A DNA stretch of 64,000 bases. It comes from Pleurostoma richardsiae. Its lineage: Eukaryota; Ascomycota; Sordariomycetes; Calosphaeriales; Pleurostomataceae. The DNA is taken from assembly GCA_030052745.1 (NCBI GenBank), contig JANBVO010000004.1, positions 930,001-994,000 of the forward strand, written 5' to 3'. A model generated the notes under the pieces. The model ran no database searches and was not told the origin of the DNA. It was given only the letters and a program-made list of their open reading frames with translations. This document shows, in pieces, positions 25,740-35,475 of this stretch (the stretch's first letter is position 1; the number at the start of each line of letters is the position of its first letter). Position numbers and translations under genes: made by a program.

Positions 25740-26230
25740 AGGTGGGAAAAGGGATCATGACGGGGATGTACTACTACTGTTGCATTTGGAAAGATCGCTC
25801 TGCCATAACGGCGGCATAGCAGAATAAGTATCATAAAGCATGGAAATGATCGAGTGTTGCAAAGCAAAAATAGAAAGGGAAAATACAAAGAAACTGTTCT
25901 GGGTTGGATTCGAACCAAGGGCAAAAAGAACCGCTTAAGCGGCCGGAAAAGTCTGTTTTTTTTTTCCTTCGGGAGGCGCTTTGCAAGGCGCTACGTGGTT
26001 CTTATGGTCCTGCCCCGTTGAAGACTTATGGCTTTGTTTGGACTCATAAGGGGAGGTCGAAGTTGGGACGAAACGCATGTGGTGGTGCAAGACCGGCAAC
26101 CTCTATAAACACAGATACACCCACACCCACACCCACACAGACACAAACACTTTTGGCTATTGAGCGTTCAATTTCGGCTACCGCACGCGATGCATCTCCT
26201 GTACGGAGCCCGTATTAGACGTTCTCTTGC
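25740..26230. other. Convergent 3' spacer with a B-box-like motif
   Basis: 491 bases between the convergent DUF3074 and TRM732-type genes. On the minus strand at 25900-25915 there is GGTTCGAATCC, an exact match to the tRNA B-box consensus, followed by ACCCAGAAC. No A-box or pairing acceptor strand was found upstream, so I do not call a tRNA. A T-run is at 25956-25965 and a CCCACA repeat at 26117. Confidence 0.5.
26117..26140. repeat. Short CCCACA tandem repeat
   Basis: Three to four copies of a six-base CCCACA unit in a wider CA-rich tract. It lies between two convergent gene ends. Confidence 0.75.
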
Positions 26231-29200
26231 TCATAGCATGTCCAGAAGTAGCCCGTGGAACCGCGACCTCCGCCCTGCATCCCTTACACCATCTAGGGCG
26301 GCCCTAAGGCTCTCCTCACCCGTCTTCTCAGCCACCGCCCTGCCGCATAGCACCGCCCTCGTGCAGAGTGCGAACGCCTCCGGCTTCGACGACCACCCCA
26401 GCGGACCGTCGTCCTCTCGCCGCAGGGTGTCCAGGAGGGCATCGAGCGCCTCGCCTGCCCACTTTCTCAACCCCGCCAGCAGACCGTTGTCGCTTCCGTC
26501 CCAGTCCGTCGTCGCCTCGAAGACCCCGGCCCACCTCTGCGTCTCCCTGACCTCGTCGACCCAGAGGTTCTGCTCCTCCACCGCGAACAGCTCGTCGTCC
26601 ACGCGCAGCGCCTCCTTGAACAGCCGTGCGGGCGACGGCCCGCCCAGCGGAGCGGAGTCGTAGCCCGTGGTCTGTGCCGGGGTGGCGCGGACGGTGGAGT
26701 TGCCTGTCATCCGGGCCACGACGTACCAGCGGAACTCGTGGAGGTGCCCGAATGTCCGGGCGGTCCAGTCCAGGAGTGCACTCGAGGCTTCCAAGGGGAC
26801 GAGGGACTGTCCCAGGATGACTGCCGCTGCGAGCGCGGCGATGTCGCGGATCTCGTCGTCGTCGTCGTTCATGGCATCGTACAGGGTGAGTATAAGCGGG
26901 AGGCAGGCGGGTTCCGTCCAGATCGCCCGCGCGGTAGCGGTGAATGATTTGACTGCTGAGACAGCGGCAAAGCGCATGTCGAATGTCTATGTGTTGTTAG
27001 TTAGAAGCGCCTCAGCTTGTAAGAGGTAAAGGGCAGGCAGAATTTCTGGCTTCCTGCTGTGCTTACGTTGCTGTCGCCCATGGCTTCACTCATCATCTTG
27101 CCCCATTCCCGCAGGTGTTGGTCCGTCGCTGCCTTCGTCTCCGGCGTGCAAATCGCGACCTCAGCCGCCATCATGGCGCCGGTGAACGTAATGATTGCTT
27201 GAGAGAGCGACGGAGTGATATAGCCATTCCCCAGAGATTCCTTCAAAACACAGAGCTCCTCCGGGGACGGGAGATTATCAACCTGTCTGGTCTCGACGAA
27301 GCCATACAGCACATGAGCGAGGTTCGTCAGCGCCAAGGCCCTCAGCTCAGGGACCTGTGTCCGTGCAGCGACTTGCATGTACAGCTGGCTGAGACCAGAA
27401 GCATCCTTGGTCCCCCAAACCCTCGGAACGTCTTCGAGAACTAGACATGCAGTATTGACATCGTTTTCCAGAGCTCTGTATACTGTCGTCTGTATGGTCC
27501 TAAGGTCCCAGGAAATTGCCGCTACTTGTATGTCTCGAAGCGCTAAGCGGTCACGTAGCAGGGCAGAAGGTGCTACCAAGCTATCCTTGGGCCGTTCTCC
27601 GGAAGTCTGTATGGTGGATTCGTACGAGATCCCACATTCTGCCAGTGCCGTCGGAACAAGCTTCAAGCTCAAGTTGAGGACCTCAACATAAGCTGCCAGC
27701 ACTTCGGGGCAGGAGAAGAGCTGGCTATCCCATCGGAGTGCCTTGAGAACCGACATGAGTGTCGTAACGTCATCTAGCTCACCGTTAGCTGACAGAAGCT
27801 TGTGTAGAGTCAAAACCTCTTTACCGAAAGGCATACCATAAATCGGATCATCAGCTACCTCCGACTTCCTCTCTAGCAGAAACTTGACCACTAGGAGGAC
27901 CCCATGAAGCCGGTTAGCAGAAGCTTTCGAGCCATCGAGAAGTTTTTGTATGGGAAGAATGAAGTCCCCATGCAAAAGAAATGAACACAGTGTCCGAGCA
28001 GCGATCTCTCTGACATGCCAGAGGTGGCTGCCCAGATATTCCGCAATCAGGTCGTACAGCGCGTCGCGATACTCGTCTGGAGGACCGCCGCGTCGGATTA
28101 TCTCCAGGGCCGGAAAGACAGATTCGGCGGCAGAGTTCTGCGTGCTGGTTTGCATCGCCTGCTCTCCAGACCTGAGGAGGTCCACAAGCAACCCAGGCAG
28201 CATTGGATGTTTGGTGTAGGACAAGCGGAGAGTCTTGCCATCCCATCCAGCTTCCATGGACGACTTGCTCTCCCCAGTGCCAAATAGACAGTCGATGAGA
28301 CTGCGTAAGAGTAACAAAGCACAGTTTCTGATGGCCCACCTATAACATTGTCAGCAGAGACACTTCGGGTCCCGTAGTAATTAGTGGCTGCTTACACCTC
28401 TGATCTCAGGCTGCTGATCGCCAACTGTAGGCATTCCGGTAAACGGACCTCTGCCTTCTTGTTGAGAAGGGAGCTCTTGAAAACTTCTTTTATACAGTTG
28501 AAGGCGTGGACCTGGGGCAGGTTGGAACCGTCCGTCTCTGCCACGAGCGCAGGTTTCCGCGCTATATCCTGGAGCATCTTCATTACTTCCGAGAACGACG
28601 GCCGAGGGGCGTTCGATGCTAAGATGCCGGTCATCAGGGCAGGGATTCCAGCGGACCGCCGTGTTGTCGAGGCTTGGTCGAAGATGCATTGCAGCGTCCC
28701 CTGGAGGAAGTCAGACACGATCGGGACTCACCACCCTAGCTAAGCTTACCTTGTACCAGATGTCAAGGAGCGGTGACGCTTCTTGGTCAGTGGCCCGGTT
28801 CACATGAGGATCCATGGCTACTTGGCAGCAGGTGGTGAAGGTCAGCGATACAGTGCTGAATGCACCTCGATGCCTTAGAGTAGACAGCTGGTTAAACGTT
28901 AAGGTACCAACGGCTTTGAACACCTCCTGTGAAGGAAGAAGTATTCCCACCGCTCGACTTTGCCGAAGCGTGCTCACCACAGTTCGCATGAGATTGCTAC
29001 AGAATGGTGGTTAGTAAGATGATTGCCGCTTGATATACTTGCATGAGCACTCACCTAGACTCGTGGATAGAACGAAAACTGTAACTGAGCAGGTCTTTTG
29101 TATCAAGTCCATCGACATCTTCCATCTCCTCGGGAAGATGGCCTTCTGGAGAGTCGTCGCAGAGCACATGGCTGACAGCGTTCCATATTCGGTCGCATGC

Positions 29201-31419
29201 CAGAAAGATACGGCGTTGGAATCCAATCAGAACCTCCAGTTCAGCACTCTCGTATTTTCTCTTCGTTAAGACCTGCCATATATAACTAGGGCAAGTGATT
29301 GTCAGTGAAGCGTTCCGAAAGACACGGAGGTGGTGCTCTACCTGAGGGCCGCGAAATCTCCATGGACAGGTTCCTCAATAGCCGCACGGCCGAGCTCCTT
29401 TTCTGCCATGGAGATTTTTTTCTCAAGAGTATCTAGAACCTGAGACAGGAGGGTAAAGCGGGCTTCGTGAGATTCTGTCCAACTACAGAGAAGCCCGTAA
29501 GAACGTGCGGCTCCGTCGGCGTGGTCAGCCCTTGCGGTGCGCGAGGCGAGTTTGCTCGCCCGCCCGCAGAATTCCCGCAGTATATTGATGAGTCGAGCCC
29601 GAGGCAACTCTGGCCCGATTTCTATATCGATCCGTATGGCGTCCGGCGGGAACATCATGAGCATCGCAACGGCGGTTTCTCTAACATCGTCGAAAGGGTC
29701 CATAACTCGATCAAGGATACATCGAAGCCAGCTGTAGTCAGAAAAGATGAAGGCTGCAGTTTCAAGGTCGAGAGCTTCATGGCCGACAATTTGCTTCTCC
29801 AACTTCATCACGGGCAGCAGCGCCCTCAGCGCCGTGATGTGCCTTTGATAAGATGCTGTAGGGACCAGTTCGCTCTTGAGGAACTGCAGATACCAGCAAA
29901 AGAAGGCTTCATGCTGATGAAGTGTCTCTCGTGCCGAGTCTATATCCGCCGCAGACAGCTTTTTGGCCGCTTTTCCAGCTTTTCGAGGAGCTGTAGCGCC
30001 ACCATTCGTGGTTTGGTTGATTCCTCCCTCGTCGAACAGCGAGGCACCGTTCTGGGCGTGAGAGAGCTGCCTGCGCAGGAGTGTCATCACGGCTTTAACC
30101 CTCTTGACCATGTCTTTCGAGTGGCCCAGGATCTCGTTCCGGAACTTGGCGTCATGATCGGAGTGGCAGGCTGCCAGATGCTTTTGAAGCAGCTGCATAG
30201 CTACCGGCGCATACGGTCTCGTCGAGGCAGAGGACGTAATCAGAAGGGACATGGCAAGGGACCGGACTTCCCGTGAAGGGTGCGTCAGGACGTCTTCGAG
30301 AACCTCCTCTTTCAATACCACAGCGTGAGATGATGGTGCAATGCCGGTCGGACCTTCAACACATTGAGTAGGTATTCACTGAGAGGCAAAGGCAGGAGTA
30401 TTATGGACTTACTGGGATCTTCCACTAAAGCACACTTCTTCCCAGCATCTAATGCAGCAAGCTGTAACAAGGCTGCCGTATCAAAGTCATTACCGCCGCT
30501 TCCGAGAGGCTTAATTCTGTTAAGGCTCTCTAATAGCTCTAACGATAGGCCCCGGTCTGACCTGAATAGAGGATTGAGGATATAGTTCTTGATGCTCTCC
30601 AAGAGATCTGGGTTGTTTGCGAGAGCTTCCTGCAGCCATGCGTGTATGGTGCTGACGGTCACAACGGTCGGAGCTCCCTGATCAGTCTCGAGCTGGCGTC
30701 CTTGCAAACCTTTGAAAAGCGTCACGAGGAACTTTCCTGCCACGGGCCAAACATGGCTGAGATCCATCCAGCGAAACATCTCACTTATGAAACTCCTCCA
30801 CATTGTGAAGGACGACAGGCAGGCAGCGCCCGGAGCAAGTTTTCGGTAACTACCGCCAACATCGTCAAGAGAGAGCACGTCCTTCACAACGAGATGATTC
30901 AGAGAGCTGATGGCAGATTTTACCAACGGCCGCGTCGATTGCCGGCTGATGATGGACACAAGGCTCTCCAGCACATGGTGCTTGAGTGAGTCGGCAACGC
31001 CAGGTTCGGGGTTTCGGCCCATTGAGGCGGTCAAGAGATCCAGAACCAGCTTCATGGACCGATGCTGGTCTTTCTCGTTCCATTCCAAGTAAAAGTCGAA
31101 GAGTTTCAGGGATGTCTCTTCTGAGAAGGCCCAGTTCCTCAGGGGGGTCTGATCGGATTTCATGCATTGCTGGACAAATCCGCAGAGCCGGGTGCAGGCT
31201 TGGGTAGAAGTAGAACGCGGACGTGCAGCATCTTGGAGGAGTATGTCGAACACAGCCTGTGCGAGACTGGTGTTGGCTGTTAGTGAGAGGAACAGAGTAA
31301 GAGGAGGGCTTTAAGTCTTACTCAACGCGGGAAGATGGCGGCTTTTCTGAGAGCCATGCCAGAATATGGTTGGCATTAACGGCAGGATCCTCCAAGGGAG
31401 GCAGGCCTGTTTCTGCCAT
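26231..31419 (-). CDS. TRM732: TRM732/THADA homologue (DUF2428), tRNA 2'-O-methyltransferase partner
   Basis: Eight exons on the minus strand join in frame: 31322-31419, 30413-31266, 29342-30353, 29055-29285, 28750-28996, 28396-28700, 27067-28339 and 26231-26986, about 1591 residues. The family are large HEAT-repeat proteins. Yeast Trm732 works with the methyltransferase Trm7 to 2'-O-methylate C32 in tRNA anticodon loops. Family signatures are created across splice junctions: DSPEGHLPEEMEDVDGLDTK then LLSYSFRSIHES, joined to SNLMRTVVSTLRQ (exons 4-5), and RRSAGIPALMTGILAS in exon 6, the DUF2428 hallmark. NRLHGVLLVVKFLL follows in exon 7. The acceptor for exon 3 (GAAG at 30354-30357) was chosen because the upstream CTCAG option leads at once to a stop. 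The start at 31419 is the only ATG that joins exon 2 in phase. It is divergent from TIM23. Confidence 0.92.
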
Positions 31420-32057
31420 GGTGCAGTCCTTCAATCTCCTGAACAGCCAAAGTCGCTGGCCTTATGTCGCTATTGTTTGACCGGCGAATCTTGTAAGTGG
31501 GATGAGAAATGAACGTCGAAGTATGAGCCAGAAAGCACCATTGTATGTACCAAATCTGGTCAAAGAATGTTATTCAGAAATCCATTGTCTCAGGACGGAT
31601 ATTCTGGCAAGATCATACTCAAAACCTGTGCCGGTCTTGAGAGAGCATGGGTGACGACCCGGCATGTGCCTTCAAAGCCTGGAGAATTCGAATTTGCATG
31701 GAGGCGGTACGTACCTTTTCAGGTGTACCTTAGGTCCCCTACCTCAGTCCTTAGCTCACCTTGTTCCCGATCGGGTGGTCACCTTGGTGCCCCACAAAAG
31801 TGACCGGCGGTGATGCCGGGGTTCATTGAGTGCACGGACCGGCTCGGCCGTCATCGCTCTGGAGCTGGAAATTTTTCTGCAGAGAAGCCTCCATCATCCG
31901 AGCCTCACTCCGGGAAGCAACCAATTCCGCGGCTCGAGCCATCATTGCGGAAGCGCTGCCATACTTCGACAACGCCCTCACGTCCACCGTCTACGCTCCC
32001 TCTTACCTTCTGCATCTCGACATTTAGTTCCATTTCTTGTATCAATTTCGCGCCATC
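31420..32057. promoter_or_regulatory. Shared upstream region of TRM732 and TIM23 homologues
   Basis: 638 bases separate the two divergent start codons, so both promoters must lie here. It contains TACGTACC and ACCTTAGGT short palindromes (31704-31735) and a CT-rich leader just before the TIM23 start (about 31970-32050). No specific factor site can be assigned. Confidence 0.6.
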
Positions 32058-32810
32058 ATGTCTTCAATCTGGAACGCGCTGACGGGGCAGAAGTCCTCGC
32101 AACAGCAATCATCTTCCAACCACACGGCCCAGCCGACCTCCACTCCCACAGATACTTTCACGCCGACTCCCTTCGATCCCTCGTCAGCCCAAGGCGTCGA
32201 TTCCTTTCTTAAGAGCTCAGCTTTCGCCGACCCCTCGCAACTCCACCCTCTCGCCGGGCTGAACAAGGAGTCGTTGGATTACATCACCCTCGAGGACTCG
32301 GTTCTCTCAGACCTGCCCGGATCACAGTCTGTTCTGCCATCGCGCGGCTTCACGGACGACCTCTGCTATGGAACGGGGGTGACATACCTGACTGCCTTGA
32401 CGCTTGGAGGAGCATGGGGTCTGCAGGAGGGACTGAGAAGATCGCACGGCCAGCCACCTAAGCTGCGACTTAACTCGGTGCTCAACGCCGTGACGAGACG
32501 GGGCCCTTTCCTCGGAAACTCGGCGGGCGTTGTTGCCATCATCTACAACTGCATCAACTCGTACATCGGCTATCTTAGGGGGAAGCATGATGCGGCGAAC
32601 TCAATCGCTGCGGGCGCGTTGAGCGGCATGCTGTTCAAGAGCACGCGTGGCGTCCGGCCGATGATGATCTCCGGTGGCATAGTGGCCTCGGTTGCTGGAG
32701 CATGGACTGTTAGTATATCTCCTCTCGCTGGAAGTGCGCACTGATGGTGCTGACGTTTTACCTAGGTCGCACGAAAGGCATTCTTCCCGCCCGATGCTTC
32801 CCACCCGTGA
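32058..32810 (+). CDS. TIM23: Mitochondrial import inner membrane translocase subunit Tim23
   Basis: Two exons (32058-32708 and 32766-32810) give 231 residues, the usual size. Tim23 is the channel subunit of the presequence translocase in the inner mitochondrial membrane. The N-terminal half is hydrophilic, Ser/Thr/Gln-rich and contains the LAGLNKESLDYITLED segment typical of the intermembrane-space receptor part. The C-terminal half has four hydrophobic, glycine-rich helices of the Tim17/22/23 fold (GVTYLTALTLGGAWGLQEGL, NSAGVVAIIYNCINSYIGYL, ANSIAAGALSGMLFK, MISGGIVASVAGAWT). The tiny second exon encodes only VARKAFFPPDASHP; donor GTTAGT and acceptor CCTAG keep phase 0. The start at 32058 was preferred to an in-frame ATG at 32037 because the protein from 32058 matches family N-termini. 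Confidence 0.94.
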
Positions 32811-35475
32811 TCTTCCCCTTGAGACGGGAAGCAGGGAGCATAGAAGCTTTGAAACATGAAGGAGGAGCGATGGAAGCATGGAAACATGGAAACAATTTCC
32901 AGCACTATATTTAATAGAGTGTCTGCTTGGACTTCGCCAAAGGCGTCCTGAGCGGCCGCTGAAAACACATGTGCCATATCGCCCTTACACCAGTTGTGGA
33001 GGGAGACGGCGGTCTTCCCGAGATCCTGGGGATTTGTCTGAGTACGTTGGTTTGTTTTCTTGGGCTCGGCGGCAAGGTGGCATGCATAGCAATGGATGAT
33101 CTCTCCTCTCGGGCAGTTGTATTATAGAGGCTCTGTGGTCTTAGAGCGCTTGGAAGTACGAGTGCGACCGGCGAGCTGCTGGTGGTTTTGGCCTGCCACA
33201 ATGATATCACATGAAATTCATTTTCACCTCACATCACTTTCAGTTTTCCGGCTCTCTCACCCTCTCGCGTGGCTTCCATTGTTCATTTGATCTTTCCTTT
33301 CTTAACGCGAGGGTGAAGTGGACGTGACGACGACCTAAGCGGTTCTATATTCACCGGCCCTTTCCCCTTCTCTTGCCTACTTATTTTGGACGAGCTGAGC
33401 TGTTCTCTGTCTACACTCTCCTCCTCTATCCTTACCTTTCCTATGTACGATTGCATCCTGGCCACGGCCATTCTTCGACCGCCGACTCTGCAGATGCATG
33501 ATGAGGACAGCGTAAGGCACCACAGATCTTCACTATCATCGGCTCACCAGCAGCCGCCCAAAGTCCTCAAGCACAAACGCATATGAAAGCACATCGAGCA
33601 CCCGCGACAAACCGGGCCAACGCACCCGAAGCCCAGGCTCCTTCCCTTTGTCCAACCGTGAAGGGAAGATGGAAGCGACTCTCTCCGCCTCTCGACGAGG
33701 TCCACAAGTATCCCAAGAGCTTTGTCGACCGTGCCAGCCACCCCGTGCAGGACAGCACCAACACCGGCGACTGCGGGTTCTTCTTCACCTCTGACAATGC
33801 ATCTTCTGCGCCAGTGTCAGAGATGGATGGCGTTATACCACCACGACGGGGACGTTGAGCCGTCGGCTGTCGCAGCTCACATCAACCAAATACACCTACG
33901 GCTCTGCATCAGTGCGGGCTGCTCAGCAGTCGGTCCTGCCCTCTGGCAACTAGGAGTCGTGATCCCTGTTTTCTCGGTCAGCAGTGGAAGCCCACCGGAG
34001 AGCGTATCTCCGGTTCGTGGGGGTGGTCACGCCGACTCCGCCGGACTCGGGCTGCAGCCAACTTCTGGCACGGCAAGCCTCCTATCAGGGCTCACCATAC
34101 GAAAGGGGTGCCCTGTTGTCCCGGTAGCAGTACCGGTGGTGGGGTCCGCCTCGACTCCGCCGGTGTCTGCCTTCGGATACTGTCCGGGAATCGAGCCTTG
34201 CCTGTCCTACATCTGGACCGTCCGCAGAGCGTGCAGTACAACTGCACGCTAGCTCTTTTGGAGAGCAACTTGAAGGTTTCCTTTCAATAATGGTGACTGT
34301 CACAAACAACGGGGTCCCCATGACTCCACCCGCTATCGGCCACGGGCCTGGTCTGGCTTGCCCAACACGGCAGACCCCGTGATGGGCTACTATTAGTCGA
34401 CGGTCTCCTCCTCCCGCCATGCAGAGCTCTTTGGAGGAGGCCGTGGTAGTTGCGGCGGATACAGACACCTGCAAGGGGAAGAGGATATCTCGGGCACATT
34501 GATTTCCTGAAGTAAGTAGTCAATCAGCTGATCTGCTTGCCTTGAATCCACTACCTTCCTGACACCCCTTTCTGGTACTATGATGGCGGATTAAGGAATA
34601 CTAATAGAAGCCTATAGCATGGAAGATGGGAGTGTCTTAGAGAAGTGGGAGCCTCTCCACGGCGACGGTGGTAATGGTGGCGGCGGTGGTGGGAAGGAGA
34701 AGCAACTTAGAGAAGCCAGAGCCCTGGAGGCTGGAGAGGAAGGTTCAGCTTCAACGGTTGAGAACGAAGTGGTGTTATCTCAACCAACACATGAAGCCTA
34801 AGCCATCTACAGAAAAGGAAAGGTGTTAGATTACTGTACTAGTGCCATTCAAGGACAGGTTTCGCCGTGAGGCTGTGTAGGTATGTGGCACTTGCCGGCT
34901 GGGAGAGGATCTGTCAGCCATTCTGACAGGGTAACTCGTCAGCTAGGAGCGCTCGGTGACCGACCGAGGATGTAAGTTTTGTCGGTTCTCCCATTGTGTT
35001 TCCGGTTAGGCTGTCAAATATCTCTGATGCGTTTCATCGATATCTGTCGGTATCCATTTGGCTTGTTTTGAGAGAAGAGGAAGGGGAGGGGGGAGCTAGA
35101 CGGTGTCTACCTCATAAAGGTGAATAGGGCAGGTCATCAAGGAGCTACATGATCCATTTATGCGTCTATCGCCGGATACTCGTCTGGGTCAAGAAGTAAT
35201 CATCCCAGCAACCGCGTTAGATAGAGTGGCTGAACCCTGACTTACTGCTCATTCTCGCTGCCTCTCGTTTTAGGCAGATAGGCATCTAAGCGTGACTAGA
35301 GTAGACTGAAAATGAGAAGGATGGGAAAATCGTCCCTCTTGCTTCATCATTTTTACCAAAACACCTTCATTTCCCTCATCTCCCCTTCTACAAGCTCGTC
35401 ATCTACAGTCATACCCGCGCCTTCAGAAACAGTATTCCCGGGCCTCGATCCCAGTTACCAACGAACAAAGCAACC
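32811..35475. other. Mostly gene-free stretch with one possible small exon
   Basis: 2.7 kb between TIM23 and the Pro/Gln-rich locus. A 176-codon plus-strand frame at 33722-34252 and overlapping minus-strand frames look like chance frames. The only segment with gene-like signals is a TACTAAT branch site and CTATAG acceptor before 34619 (listed separately). A CT-rich leader occupies about 35320-35475. Confidence 0.45.
34619..34801 (+). CDS. Possible small CDS or terminal exon, unrecognised
   Basis: An open frame of 60 residues (MEDGSVLEKWEPL, a Gly run, then an acidic Glu/Ala stretch, ending QPTHEA). It is immediately preceded by a good branch site (TACTAAT at 34599-34605) and an acceptor CTATAG. 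A canonical donor GTAAGT stands at 34511, so this may be the last exon of a spliced gene whose earlier exons I could not define: one upstream frame joining at that donor is blocked by a stop at about 34451. It may instead be a chance frame. No function is proposed. Confidence 0.25.
   Translation: MEDGSVLEKWEPLHGDGGNGGGGGGKEKQLREARALEAGEEGSASTVENEVVLSQPTHEA

Noticed and set aside
25890-26010. tRNA gene, possibly intron-containing
   Set aside because: Only the B-box and 3' acceptor-like part are present; no 5' acceptor, A-box or foldable anticodon arm could be found.
33722-34252. 176-codon plus-strand frame between TIM23 and the Pro/Gln-rich locus
   Set aside because: No leader, splice signal or domain supports it, and overlapping minus-strand frames of similar length exist.
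34419-34501. Small frame MQSSLEEAVVVAADTD as first exon to the 34619 exon
   Set aside because: It hits a stop before the GTAAGT donor at 34511, so it cannot splice in frame to the downstream exon.
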